From the NCBI GenBank assembly GCA_003290165.1, contig QNQO01000529.1, positions 62,001 through 126,000 of the forward strand: DNA of 64,000 nucleotides, given 5' to 3'. Below, in pieces: positions 11,405 through 23,424 of the stretch. Numbering within the stretch: the stretch's first letter is position 1; each line of letters starts with the position of its first letter. The DNA comes from Berberis thunbergii (lineage: Eukaryota > Streptophyta > Magnoliopsida > Ranunculales > Berberidaceae). The notes beneath the pieces are model-generated. The model did not search any database. It was not told the DNA's origin and was given only the letters and a program-made list of their open reading frames with translations. Made by a program: the position numbers and the translations under genes.

Positions 11405-12460
11405 CACTACACCACAAATCCTCATTTTAGCATACCAAAGCGCTATAGCTGGATAAGATAGCTTTATTAGACACGCAGTGTCAGCCAACGCTATTAAAAG
11501 TCTGGCTTTATGATAGCATTTTTGGAATGCTATTAAAAATGCTCTTTTAATAGCATTTTTAAAGGCTATTGTAACACCTTATATAGTGTTTATAAAATGT
11601 TATTGTATAATGTTAAATGTTGTTGTAACATTTTTCATAGCGTTTTATACAACTTTTATAGATTGTTGTAAAATTAGTTAACCACGACGTTTTAAAAGTG
11701 CTATTAAAAGTCTATGCCAAATGTTTTTTACCCATTTGGTTTTAGCTATGTTGGTATCATTTGCAATGTTCTACCTACTATTAAAAGTGCAACAGTAAAT
11801 AGAATCCGACCATGTAAGAAAATCCTTATTTATAGCATAATTGCACTAGTTTAATACATGGTAGAAATATAAGTACAGTTGTTATTACAAAATATTTAAA
11901 CATAACATGAAGTCATTTCTTCAAAGTACATAAACTCATTTTCCAATCATTTTTCCAATCACTTTGTTCTTCTTCATCTTTTCTTCTTCATCCTGCCAAA
12001 TAAACATAAATATATCAAGGTTTATTCCTGATAAGCAAGAGGTTATAAATCTTGCTAGAACAAACAATGATCCCTGACATATGTAAAACAAATAAACCAC
12101 AAGTAAAAGGATCCCTCACAGTCATATATACATCATATAAACCTCTATGATTATTCTGCATCAAAACCTCTATATTAAAGGAATCCTTGAAAATGTACAT
12201 ACAAATAAAGGCACTCACAATCAAACTTCTCTTTCATGCAATCACTTCTTCCTTTTGTTTTGGCTTCACGGAAGACATCAGATTTCTAGAATTTCTATCA
12301 GCTATGTACAAGAATATCAGATGGAACATAAGGGGCTGACATAAACTAGTAGAACAAATTATGGCGTCATTTTTGAATTCCCTCCAGACCAATAACAATG
12401 CTTGAAGTTTTCACATATAAGCATAGAACTAAGCCTCACCTGAAGAGGATCTGGTGTTGT

Positions 12461-12628
12461 CAAATCCTCAGTTTCAATGTGACGATTATTGCTACTGCCA
12501 GTCATTTCAACGTGATGATTAAAGTTACTTCCAGTCATGTTAGCCTTGCCAACTCTAAAAAATTGATATCCTTCTTCTCAAGGCTCGTCAAATCTATAAA
12601 AACACATGTTCTATCAAACATTTGCGGC
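12461..12628 (-). other. Possible CACTA-1 exon, unassigned
   Basis: The minus strand has an acceptor-like CATGTCAG, an open stretch reading GKANMTGSNFNHHVEM and SSNNRHIETEDLTTPDPLQ, and then a GTGAGG donor-like site. A further piece at 11993-11925 reads DEEEKMKKNKVIGKMIGK and then stops. The latter's position near the terminus fits the 3' end of a CACTA gene. I cannot name either product. Confidence 0.3.
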
Positions 12629-12799
12629 ATCTGACATGCAAGAAAGAAACAAATTAAACTAAAATAGCCAGTAAATGTATTAGTTAACCAAGGGCTCCTA
12701 TATATGTATATGCATCCTGTCATGAATTTTTATGAAAAACTATAAAGTTTCAAGACTAAAGATATTTTTAATTCATTTATGTAAAGCTGCCTGATGCAA

Positions 12800-13058
12800 G
12801 CAGTAAAGAAAAGGCAAACTCAAGACGGAAGTAAAGGAAATGCTAAAAGTTGCTCTCAATGAGACTATAAAACAATTAAATCTGATTGAAAATATTCAAC
12901 GCCTGGGTGTCTCATATCACTTTGAAACTGACATTGAAGACACATTGCAACGAATTAATGATGCCTCATTCGATCACAATGTGGACAACAACTCTAATCT
13001 GTATGATGTTGCTCTTCGGTTTCGACTGTTGCAACAAGCTGATATCATGTATCACCAG
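12800..13058 (+). pseudogene. Captured terpene synthase exon
   Basis: The reading LKTEVKEMLKV, then LNLIENIQRLGVSYHFETDI, then EDTLQRI and LYDVALRFRLL is the N-terminal alpha-barrel region of plant (sesqui)terpene synthases, exon 2 in the usual gene structure. Near the end the expected RQQGYHVSP is out of frame by one base (visible as TATCATGTATCACCAG before a GTAACC donor). The splice donor is kept but the frame is broken. The catalytic DDXXD domain is absent. It lies inside CACTA-1, so capture by the element is the simplest reading. Confidence 0.85.
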
Positions 13059-13311
13059 GTAACCTTTATCTGTAGATTAGGATATTCATTTATGTCAGTG
13101 TGTTTTTTTTCATCAAAGAAAAAAATTAATTGCTATGAATTATTTTGATGGAAACACATGTATTTAAAATTTCCTTGAGAGGCTTCCCATGTATTTATAG
13201 TTATTAGTAGATCCCAAGTATACTTGAGACAGTACAGCTCTTTTGGAAAGAGTATTCTGAAAATGGGGTAGAACAATTCCTTGAGAGGCTTCCGAGCACA
13301 ACACATTTTCA

Positions 13312-14000
13312 CAGTGTTCTAAAAATCGCTAGGTGCTAGGTGGGCGGCGAGCAAGTGCCTAGCGCCCAAGGGCCTAGGCGAGTGCCTAAGCGGCTCCTAG
13401 GCGGTCTTAGGTTTTGTATTATTACTTTAATAATTTACAAAAGTTAAGCATAATACCTTATCAATTACATCCAATTTAATATCAATATACATATGCAAAA
13501 TTTAAAAACATGAAAAATTAACAATCGTGAACAAAATTTATTAAAACTAAAATCACAGAAGTTGGTCATGATGGGTACTTTATATAAATTTGAATTTGTG
13601 TATTCTTTTATTTTTCTTCAAATTGCATGAATAACCTCAATTATGTTTGATAAAATCTACATTAGTAAATTGGTACCGGCAGATCCTTTGAGAATTTCAT
13701 TAAGTAATCATCATTTGCTACATTTAGACATATATTGAATAAAAAACAATTAAATAGTTTATTTCTAAAAAATACGAAAGAAAAATAAAATAAGAACACA
13801 ATCAGCCTTATTAAATAATAATAAAATAAAAAAAATAAAAATCGCCCATACCGCCTAGACCCCGCCTAGGCCTCCTAAATCCCGCCCAGACCCGCCTAGA
13901 CCCCCCAGACTGCCCAGAACCACCCAGACTGCCCGCCTAGCCATTAATCTGGGTGGTTTTCCACCTTCCAGCGCCGCCTAAGCCGATTTTTAGAACACTG
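13312..14000. mobile_element. hAT MITE, 689 bp, nested in CACTA-1
   Basis: The inverted ends CAGTGTTCTAAAAATCG are perfect for 17 bp. The 8-bp TSD is CATTTTCA (13304-13311 and 14001-14008). The subterminal regions are GC-rich with GCCTAGGCG/CCGCCTAGAC repeats flanking an AT-rich middle. Non-coding. Confidence 0.93.
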
Positions 14001-14226
14001 CATTTTCACGGTTTCGATTTTGTGGAACATTGTGAAAAAAATGATTGCGTGTTTAGTGGTGGGAATTCTAATTTTCTTCAAATTCATATGTTTTATGTCA
14101 CATAAAAGAATAAACATTTGAGAAAACTTTCTTGATACTAAAAACCATTGCAGAAATAACGATCTTCATCCAAGATTGACATTTGGAAAGTATCATCAGA
14201 ATCAAACCAGCATTTATCATACTTAC

Positions 14227-14366
14227 TTATTATATGGGATTAGTCCCCTTGAGAAATAGATTGCATAACGACAATTATCCACTACACATTTCACCCTGTT
14301 AGTATCATGTCCATCTTCAGGTTTTAAATATGCTACAGCTGTGCTAAAAACAACATCCGGAGTTCC
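14227..14366 (-). pseudogene. Captured CMP-KDO synthetase (KDSB) exon
   Basis: The minus strand exon lies between CTTCAG and GTAAGT splice sites. It reads GTPDVVFSTAVAYLKPEDG, then NRVKCVVDN, then YAIYFSRGLIPYNK. This is the plant 3-deoxy-manno-octulosonate cytidylyltransferase, which activates KDO for pectin RG-II. The frame is open across the exon, but only about 46 of ~250 catalytic residues are present. It lies inside CACTA-1 on the strand opposite to the terpene synthase exon, so the two were probably acquired from separate loci. Confidence 0.85.
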
Positions 14367-15265
14367 CTGAAGAATCCATTAATTTATCAAACAGAATAGG
14401 AGGGGAAGGCAATAATGATGCATAGTCTAACATAAACTTAATGTATGTGCGTGTAGTGGATTAGGTTAAACATTCTCACCCTGTCAATATTGAGTCATAT
14501 GGAGACATAATCTATGATTGTTTGCTGAAAAGCTCACACTATGCATGTTTTCTTTATATAGAAAACACCATTTCATTACAACCATTCAATGAGCTTGAAA
14601 TATACAGTAACAAGAGAAGGAAAATAGAATAACAAAATAAACAGAGTACGCTAGAGCTTATCTCACTAATGAGCTATAACAAACAGACCTAGTTAGAGGA
14701 CAAGCCAACCCAATTTATAAAGCAAACATGCGTCGGCCACTGCCCTAGAATACCCTAATTTTGGCCCCAAGCCACACCATGATCTTGATTTCATTGCAAA
14801 ACATCTCAGAATCTCTAGGTTTCCCCTTGAACATCCAAAATTTTCTCTCTCCAAAGACATCAAATTGTAGCAATAGGAATTCTATCCAATAGCATTATAG
14901 GATCTATTCAACCAATAGCACGTACAAACATTCAAATTTTAAATATGAATTTCAGAACAAAAAAATATGAAGTTTCCATTCAGATTTTAAAGATAAATTG
15001 CATACTACATGCAAACCATTGTTGTGATTTTGATCCAATCGTGCTGCAATAACAACATAACCTAATGATTGTATTTATTTATATTTATTTTGCTTCTTAT
15101 TGGATGTAGTATGGTTGGTGAAAACTTCAGTCGAAGTGCTACAAAAAAAGAAGAAAAATAAAATAAAATATTACTATTTCATAATATGTCCGTCTCGTTG
15201 CCATTACACATGCAATTATCATTTTGTGCATACCTATTTCTTGACGAGATGAGCGTGTGCGAATT

Positions 15266-15639
15266 GCTGTTAGGATGCCAATCCTATTTAGTATTTACTT
15301 GAGATTAGAATGTCTTAATTAGAACAATATTCTATTTTAGGGAATATTAGTTTGTTTTGAATTAGGAGTTATTGTTTGATTAGAATTAGGGTTGAATTCA
15401 ATTAGGAAGTATTATTTTAGGGAATATTAGTTTGTTTTGAATTAAGAGTTATTGTTTGATTAGAATTAGGTTTGAATTCAATTAGGAAGTATTATTTTTG
15501 CTTTCATTTATAAATACATATGATGTAATAGAGTTTAGGCAAGCAATACAAGTTTTTATTTTAGTTTATTGGTGCCTGATCCCCAATCAAAGGATCTAGG
15601 TGGTTTGATCTCCAATCAAAAGGTCAAGGTCTCTATTAT
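15266..15639 (+). repeat. 5' LTR of nested chromovirus
   Basis: It starts TGTTAGGATGCC. TATAAATACA near 15511 is a promoter-like box. It ends before TAGTATTAGAGCATC (15640-15654), a degraded initiator tRNA-Met primer site. It includes an 81-bp direct duplication (15332-15412 and 15413-15493). No matching 3' LTR was found, so the boundaries are approximate. Confidence 0.6.
15332..15493 (+). repeat. 81-bp tandem duplication in LTR
   Basis: Two near-identical units beginning TATTTTAGGGAATATTAG. They differ at only a few bases. Confidence 0.85.
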
Positions 15640-16350
15640 CTAGTATTAGAGCATCATCGATTCTAAATCAGTTTTTTTTCTTTTTTATTGTTACTTCGTT
15701 CTTCACCGGTCATCACTTTCAACAACACTGTTTCCTCACCTTCCGACCTCACAGATCTTAATCCAAAAAAATAAAAAATAAATCTACCTCGCAACAACAA
15801 CCTTCCTTCCACACACCCATCATCAACCATCCTCGCAACAACAACCTCCCTTCCATGCACCCGTCATCCACAGTCACAACCCTTCTAACTATCACCATTC
15901 AGATCTTTCCATCTCTTCCACTGTTCATCGCCAACTCACCGTCACCATCTCTGTCCATCTAACTAAATGTCCACTACCATTATCGCATCAAACACAAACT
16001 CGGCCATTGTAGCCCTCGATCTCTTCTTCACACAGCCTCCATCTCTCTTTCGCCTGACTTCTCTATCGACATCTCCCTCCTGTTCATCGCTTCAAACCAT
16101 CTCACAACCGACCGTCGTCCAGTCTCCACCTCGCCATCCATTTTCTTTCTTCATCGCCTCCATCCCAATCGCATTCTTCTTCTTCAATTACAATAAAACA
16201 CATGGAAGAAACAGTAGCAGAGATCAAAAGTGAATAAGCGAGATTTCAGTCTACTCACCGCGTTATTTACACCCATAGAGATTCTCCCTACTCTGTCCCT
16301 TAATTTTCTTTCGAATATTCACACCACACCAACAACCCTCTTTATAATGT

Positions 16351-19130
16351 TTGTTGCTGAATTACAAGAGAAAGTCGATGAGCTTACTGCTCAAGTTATC
16401 GGGATCTTCCCACCTCCACACACTTGAGACGACTAATGCCACTATTATAGAGGCATTAAGGAATCTCCAACCATATCGCCTGGCACCATACATTCAATCG
16501 GAACAACACCGACCAATTATTCCTATTTCTGGCAAGGGTCTCCGTATTGATTTATCCCGTTTCGATGGAACTGATCTGTATGGTTGGTTATTCCAGGCCG
16601 AGTAGTACCAGGAACTCAACGACCTTTCCCGTGAACAGATGCTTCCCATTGTCACTCTTCACCTTCAGTGTTATGCCAACTCTTGGTACCGATGGATTCG
16701 CCAATCAATGGGCACATTAACTTGGCAACAGCTTTTTAAAGCTCTTTGCTCTCGCTTTGGCTCTCGCGAACATATCGATCCGTGTAGTGCTCTTTCCAAG
16801 TTAGTACAATGAGGCACAGTTCGCTCCTTTATTACCGAGTTCGAGAAGCTATCTAATTTGGTGCCAGGTTTTTCTGAATCTCATCAAATTAACATTTTTC
16901 TATCAGGTTTGCAAGTTGATATTCAAGCAGGAGTTAGGATGCTAAGTGCCAAAGGACTTTGCTTTAACTGCGATGAAGTATATAAGCGTGGCCATCATTG
17001 TCCTCAGCCCCACGTTTTGCTCCTCGAGGGTAATGAGGAAGAAGAAGACGATTCTGATGTTGAGCCTCCTATTCCGGATCATACTTTATCTGAACCTCTT
17101 CTAGAGATTTCTTTTCATGCTCTTCTCAAGTCCCCACGGCCTAAAACCATGCGTATCACTGGACCATTAAAACACAGGATTGTCACTGTCCTTGTTGACT
17201 CTGGTTCAACTCATAATTTTGTGCACCCATCTTTTGCCAAACAATGTGAGTTTCCAATCCACAAATATGGGGTTTACGCGTCATGATTGCGGAAGGTGGC
17301 CAATTACATAGTCCAGGCTCTTATCGGGATGTTTCCCTTAAATTACAAAATTATGAGTTCCACGACCACTTCTTCCTTCTGGGTATCACTGGATGTGATG
17401 TGGTTCTAGGTGCTGAATGGCTTCGCTCTTTGGGTGTTATTACTTGGGACTTTTCCAAGCTGACTATGACCTTCTCGGTGGCAAATCGTACTTATACATT
17501 AATTGGTGACAATTCTCTTATGGTCATGTTCATGGATAGTACCCCAGTCCATCGTTCTTTACGACAGGAACGTCAAGACATTCTTTTACAGTTAACTCAG
17601 GAAGTTTACCCAGGCGCTTCCATTCCAGCTATCGTTCAGCCACTTATTGCTAAATTTTTGGATGTCTTTGGCAATCCCACCACCCTTCCCCCCGCCCGAG
17701 CACATGATCACCATATTCTGATTTTACCAGATGCTTCTCTAGTCAATGTTCGGCCATATTGTTATCCTCACTTTCAAAATGCCCAAATTGATAAAGTTGT
17801 ATCTGAATTGAAGGCTGCAGGCCTTGTTCGACCGAGTACCAGCCCTTATTCTTCACCGGTTCTCTTGGTTAAAAAGAAGGATGGTCTTAGCACATGTGTG
17901 TTGACTATCGAACCCTTAATAAAATCACTATTAAGGACCGCTTTCCCATTCTGATTGTGGATGAATTATTGGACGAACTGCACGACGCATCGGTGTTTTC
18001 TAAGCTCGATTTACACTCAGGTTATCACCAAATTCGGGTTCATGAACTGGATATTTCCAAGACGGCTTTTCGCACACATGATGGTCACTATGAGTTTTTG
18101 GTTATGCCCTTCGGGTTGAGCAATGCCCCAGCCACTTTTCAAAGTTTGATAAATGACATTTTTTGTCCTCACTTGCGTAACTTTGTCCTAGTTTTCTTCG
18201 ATGATATATTGGTGTATAGTGCCTCACTCTCTGATCACCTTCACCATCTTTCTATTGTCTTCGGGCTATTGCGCACTCATAAGCTTTTTACGAAAGCATC
18301 CAAGTGTTCTTTTGCTCAATCCTCTGTTAGGTATCTTGGGCATATTATTTTGGGTCTTGGTGTTGCAGTTGAAGATGATAAAATTACGAGTGTTGGCTCA
18401 TGGTTGTGTCCTTCTTCTTTGACAGATCTTCGTGGGTGTCTTGGACTCACCGGGTACTACCTTAAATTTGTTCACGATTATGGTAAGATTAGTGCTCCTT
18501 TGACCCAGTTATTAAAGAAAGATTCTTTTATCTGGATTGATGATGCCTCCAAGTCTTTTTCTGCTTTTAAAACGGCCTTAACTTCTACCTCTGTACTGGC
18601 TCCTCCTGATTTCAATGCTGAATTTTATATTGAATGTGACGCGTCACATGGTGGCATTGGTGCGGTACTTATGCAAAGAGGTCATCCCCTTGCATATTCA
18701 GTAAAGGTCTTTCTGGACGCAATTTGAACATATCCATCTATGATAAGGAAGCAGTACAAAAATTGTGGCCTTACCTTCTGGGTTGGCACTTCAAAATCTA
18801 TACAGATCATCATAGTCTCAAATATTTTATGGACCAACGAATTTCCTCTCTTGAACAACAAAAGTGACTCTCTAAATTACTTGGATATGACTATGAAATC
18901 ATTTATCGTTCTGGTTCCGACAATCAAGTTGCATATGCACTTTCTCGTTTGCCTTCCAACAGTTTTTTGTTGGCTCTATCTTCCTCGACATTTTTCAGTG
19001 TTGATAAAATTAGCCGGGAGTGTCATCTCGATCCTTCCATGCGTACTATTAGTCTCTATTAATTGCAACCATGGAAGAATCTTGTTCTTGGACAGGAAGT
19101 TTGCACCTGCGCTGATGGTTTGTGGAAGTG
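16351..19130 (+). pseudogene. Ty3/gypsy chromovirus gag-pol, broken
   Basis: Gag (about 16510-16950, with stops) is followed by a zinc finger CFNCDEVYKRGHHC. Next come protease (VLVDSGSTHNFV, then CDVVLGAEWL), RT (YSSPVLLVKKKDG, DLHSGYHQIRV, MPFGLSNAPATFQ, catalytic FFDDILVYS) and RNase H (ECDASHGGIGAVLMQ). Integrase is lost after its first residues near 19100. There are frameshifts at about 17285, 17890 and 18715 and several stops, so no enzyme is produced. The element is on the plus strand, nested in CACTA-1, and has no 3' LTR. Confidence 0.9.
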
Positions 19131-19640
19131 GAAATGTTGGTGAAGAGGGAATCCATAGAGAATATGAAGATGAAGGAGAGCAGCATAAGAGCAAGCGAGT
19201 TCACAAACAAACGCCATTCCTCTCTCTGTCTCTACACCTCTGCTGCTAGAGCATGGCAGATCCCCAAATAAATTGAGATCTAAGAGAGAAGATAGAGTAC
19301 ATCACGCAGAGGTTTGAGGTGGCGTAACGGATCTATTGGTGGCTGCGAGATGGAACTGTAGCTGGCAACGTGAAGAGAATGTGGTCGAGAAATGAAGAAA
19401 GGGTGAGCAAGAGGTCGAGCAGGGAAAAGAGAGGCGAGCAAGAGTCGTTCTATATTAGGTTTAGTGTATCGAATATTTGGGGGAGAGGAGAGATAAGGTT
19501 GCACTTAAGTAAAAATTTTGGGGAGAGCCAAAAAGCCTGCCCATTTTACATAGTGTTTTATATTTTCTATGTCATTAAAAATTGACTTTCATAACACAAT
19601 TGTAAAAAAGGCTATTATCAATGAGGAGTGTGGTGTAGTG

Positions 19641-21340
19641 GGTGAGAAAATACCAGCTACAGCACGACCAACTTCCGCTCTAGATAAGCCACTTGGTTAC
19701 AACCAGCTCGGTAATCCGAGCCCATCACCCCCCATTACTAAGATGATTCATCTCGTCCATTGTCAGTTTAAGACCATAGTCAATATGAGTGCTCAGATCC
19801 AACACAGGCATCGAAAGCCACTCCACCGACCGCCTGTGCCATTCGTTGACCAACTTACATGCACCATCCTGCACGTCAAGTTGGGTAAACCAGAAGCACG
19901 GAGGAGCCACCTCCGAATGACTAGAAGAGAAGACAGAACAATAGTAACAACAGAAAAAACACCCTTACCCTTTCGCTGCACAATAGTCGCAGTGGGAGCA
20001 GAACAAGTAGCAGTACCAACGGGGACAAAAGAATCCAAGCGAGTGGGAAAAGAATGTAAAAACCTCGTCGTGTCGTTAACAGGAACATAAGGAGGTCGGG
20101 GAGAAAACTCCTCAAAATCCCGACTGTGACCATTAATCTCCTTAGACTGCTCAACTACCAGCTGAAGTATTTTATCATCAATAGCTCGAGATCATCATTA
20201 GAACATTCAACAATGTCAGACACACCATATGTAGAGAAGAGCCTATTCTCATTATTATCACATGGCGAGTAGTCCCCTTCTCACTCCTCTCCAGCACCGA
20301 CTTCATCTCCTCGGCCTCCTTGAGAGACTAGTGATCCTCTTTCACAACCTCCCTATCAACAAAGCTCGAACGAGGAACAGTGCAACGAGTGGAGCTAGGA
20401 AGTCATTTCCTCTTCGGAACACTATCAGGACTTATAAACAGCTGCTCCGACGGACTAGCAGGCCTTAGGATTTTCTTTTTTCTAGAGGTCGGGCTAGCAA
20501 CATCAATGCTAATAGGAGCATCGAGATCTGTAACATCTGAACTAGCTTTCTTATCAACGCCATCATTACCAACACCAACGGAGGCAACACAGACATCAAT
20601 CTCTACAGCTTGCCTTTCTATTAGCAAAGTATGCTCAGCCTCGCTCATGTTGTACAAGCCACTGCGCTCTAGCATGCCATCGGAAATGAAAGCCTCCAAA
20701 GGAACCACGGGAAGCTTCAAGAAATGCTTGTTGGCCATCTGTTATTCCGCAATCAACTGCAAATCCTTCCGCTTGTTAGAAATCCGAAAATACCTCACTA
20801 TATGACGGCCTCGCAAGTCAAAGTAGCTAGAGTCGATACAAGTATAAAACTAGTATCGTGACCAACCCCCGATATCGTCATTAAGATTACCAAAACATGC
20901 AAAAGAACAAAGAAAGCACATGTTCTTGGTCACGACTAGACCAACTACCGAGTACAGAGTCCTAACAGCCAAGGGAATATCAAAGAGAATGGCTCTTGCA
21001 TAAGTGGAAACCATAGCCCTCCAACTATTAAGACCCATCTAAGCAGGAGGGATGCCTAGAAATTCTAAATATGCCCAGAATAATTCTAGAACTGGAAATC
21101 AAAGGTCGGATTGAAACATGCACAGGTAGAGTGCAATATACACATTCCGTGGACAATAAGAGCTATCGCTTTGCCGGGGTAAAATGATTTCAAGGTTGGA
21201 GGGCAAAGAATATTCGGATCGAACATTATCCAACGTCACTCGAAAAACCTTATTGGGAGATAAGTAAGCTTTGGAAGCAGCAAGTTGCTCACCGTCCAGT
21301 AAATCACTGGCAGAAATCACGAAAAAACAAGAAAAACGAA
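19641..21340 (-). pseudogene. Tat antisense ORF, N-terminal part
   Basis: Read from 21320 leftward: SEYSLPSNLEIILPRQSDS, then YIALYLCMFQSDL, then NSWRAMVSTYARA. This resembles the N-terminal part of the antisense ORF product of Tat elements (proline/aromatic-rich, unknown function). Next come a charged region with VPLEAFISDGMLERSGLYN and a hydrophilic stretch to the CACTA-1 junction. At least three frames are used, so it is decayed. Together with 10804-11404 it makes one ORF split by CACTA-1. Confidence 0.55.
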
Positions 21341-21639
21341 GAAGGAAAGAAGAGAAAACCCTAATTTTAAAGATAACATAAAGAGGGAAACAAACCCATC
21401 ACACCCCCCTTTATAGAGCCAAACAACAAAGGGACTACTCATGGGATGACGTGCGGGATATGATGGCTACACAAAATCCCAAAAATATGCGCGAAAATGA
21501 ACGGATGAACAAGATATCGAAACATCGACTCACTAAAAGTTGCTGACTACATTAAATGTGAGGCAATGATGGAAGCGAAAGTCAAACCGTCAAGAAGTTA
21601 GTGGTCACATTAGCGTACCCACTAAATGAGAGGGGTAGC

Positions 21640-22147
21640 TGGTGATACATCAAAATAGATCGTCATCACTGTCGTACACATGCAAAAATGTCCATCAAAA
21701 GGATTAGGAATTCCAAAATCGAGCCAGCTCATAAAGCCCAAAGAGGGCACGACCAATCATAAAGGCCCAAACAGGGCTCGTTAGTAGAAGTTAGAACTGA
21801 GGCCCAAATCAAGGCCCAAGCAAGTTCTCTCATAAACAAGATAAACGTTGAATGAGAAAAGAGTCATGGAAGAAGTTACGCCTTCACGGATGCGTATTAG
21901 TAAAGGAGGAGAGTGTTACGAAGATTAATGTTTCCCTCCATCGCGCCTCACATTATATAAGGTAAAGGGAACAATCGACAAAGGTATGCAAATTTAACTG
22001 AGTTTTGTCCAGATTTACTTCCTTCTCCAACAGAGTTGGTGACTTAAGCATCGGAGTTCCTTCGGCCACCAAAAAGGGTGGTCAATGACAGTCTAACATT
22101 TGTTTTGCTGGTCAAACTTGCAGGATGACAAGATTTGGACGCATCGA
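21640..22147 (+). repeat. 3' LTR of the Tat element
   Basis: It aligns with 7114-7650 from TGGTGATACATC to GGACGCATCG, including the ATTATATAAGGTAAAGGG box near 21953. The divergence is clear by eye (several substitutions and short indels per 100 bp), so this is an old insertion. Confidence 0.75.
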
Positions 22148-22503
22148 TTAGCAACGACTATTTGGCACCACAACTTACACTCACCCACACCACCATCTAA
22201 TTTTTTATTTCCCACGACTTTCACTTTCTATCCCATACCACTGTTATCTTCCACACCACCCATAAAAAGAAAAACCTAAATCTTTATCTCTTTCCAAATT
22301 CAAAAAGATGGAAAACCCCATCTCCCTTCCAAACTCACTCTTTTATCACCACCACCATTCTTCTTCTCTAATCATCTTCTTATTTTTCTCTTATCTTTTT
22401 TTCTGCGTCTTTTTCTCTCATTTCTCTTTTTCTCTTGCCTCCGCATCCAGAGGCACCCCTCGTATCCTCTCCATTCTCTCAATCGAAATTGAAGACGAAG
22501 TAT
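22148..22503 (+). other. Possible host first exon disrupted by CACTA-2
   Basis: A CT-rich stretch looks like a plant 5' UTR. It is followed at 22308 by an ATG and a 65-codon frame with a His-rich start (YHHHHSSS) and a hydrophobic run (LIIFLFFSYLFFCVFFSHF) ending SLASA, which looks like a signal peptide. CACTA-2 inserts at 22504. If the element is removed using TSD TAT, the frame stops after three more codons, so the ORF alone is not proof of a gene. I recognise no family. Confidence 0.3.
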
Positions 22504-22534
22504 CACTACTACAAATATTAGTTTAGGTAACGCC

Positions 22535-22800
22535 ACTTAGATAGCGTTTTTTTAAAGAGCTATCCAAGTGGGCGCTAGGATAGCGCTTATTTGTCTTTAA
22601 AAAAAAAATAAAAAAAAACGCTACAATAGCGCTTTTAAATTTTTTTTTCAGTTAAGCGCTATCTTAATTATGTCTTAGATAGCGCTTTAAAAAACGCTAT
22701 GCGAAAAAACGTTACCAAAACTACCATAGCGCTTTTAAAGTGCTTGCATAGCGCTTTAAAAGCGCTATGCTACTTTCCTCTTGTATAGCGCTTCAAATAT
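22535..22800. repeat. Left subterminal AGCGCT repeats of CACTA-2
   Basis: About a dozen copies of ATAGCGC or GCGCTAT in both orientations in 265 bp, often as AAAAGCGCTAT. In CACTA elements such clusters bind the element-encoded TNPA-type protein. That role is inferred here. Confidence 0.85.
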
Positions 22801-23424
22801 CAAATTAAATCTCGTTTTTTAAGATCTTGATATGATCGGAGGGTTAATATCAAAAGCCCTAATAAAAACCTAAATCTCGACCTTTGGTTTTGCTTTTGCC
22901 ATTGTTTCAAACACAGAGAGAGGAGGGACGGAACAGAGGCGAGGAGGCGAGGAACCAGATCGAGGAGGTGAGGAACCGAGGAAGGACGCGAGGAAGGAGG
23001 CGACTCAGGCGAGGAACCGAGGAAGGAGGCGACTCAGGCGAGGAACCAGAGGAGGCGAGGAACCGAGGAGTCGCAGGGAAAGGACCAGGTTCGTCTCTCT
23101 CGCTCGACTCTCACTCAGTCACTGTTGGTGTTTTGTGCTTTGTGTTTTGTGTTTTGTGTTTTGTGTTTTGTATTTTGTTGGAAAAAAAAAATCTCAATGA
23201 CTGCGAAATTGTTTGGATTCGATCTTTGTCTTCTCTTTGTGTATGATAGATTGGACAAATATAAATATTTCATGCTTAGCTTCCACTAATTAAAGTGACT
23301 GTTCATAGAATTGTGTGCTAGTAAGAATCTTGCTAAGTCCCAAGAGTGGAAAGAACAAGTAAAAAATGTGGATTCATGGCAATGGAGATTGATGTATTAA
23401 TGTTTTTTTGTAGTATTGTTTTTA

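Larger units (their letters stand above)
11405..19640. mobile_element. CACTA-1 (En/Spm) element with captured genes
   Basis: The left end CACTACACCACAAATCCTCA pairs with the right end (complement CACTACACCACACTCCTCAT). It is 8236 bp. The 3-bp flanks are CGT and GGT, so any TSD is imperfect. Subterminal regions are rich in ATAGCATTTTT/AATAGC motifs. It holds a terpene synthase exon, a CMP-KDO synthetase exon, a 689-bp hAT MITE and a truncated chromovirus. No transposase core is seen; splice-like minus-strand pieces at 11925-11993 and 12461-12628 may be remnants of its own genes. Its left ~980 bp also occur at 43378-44360 at the same position within the Tat antisense ORF. Confidence 0.85.
7114..22147 (+). 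mobile_element. Non-autonomous Ty3/gypsy Tat-lineage element, interrupted
   Basis: The order is LTR (7114-7650), gag remnant, degenerate stretch, tandem-repeat region, antisense ORF and LTR (21640-22147). CACTA-1 (11405-19640) sits inside the antisense ORF; without it the element is about 6.8 kb. Protease, RT, RNase H and integrase are not seen. A 3' region with tandem repeats and an antisense ORF is known from Tat/Ogre-group elements. Downstream of the 5' LTR is AACGTCGTCCGTGAGGAACG, a degraded form of the GGCGCCGTCTGTGGGGAA primer site common in this group. I saw no clean 5-bp TSD. Confidence 0.78.

Noticed and set aside
7109..22155. GCAAT/GCAAC as the TSD of the Tat element
   Set aside because: The left flank is hAT sequence and the right flank is not, so the two sides are not from one target site; the match is likely chance.
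22884..23246. ORF with EEARNRGEE-type repeats at the start of CACTA-2
   Set aside because: It comes from short GAGGCGAGGAACCGAGGAAG repeats and a TTTTGTG run, most likely the untranslated leader of the CACTA gene.
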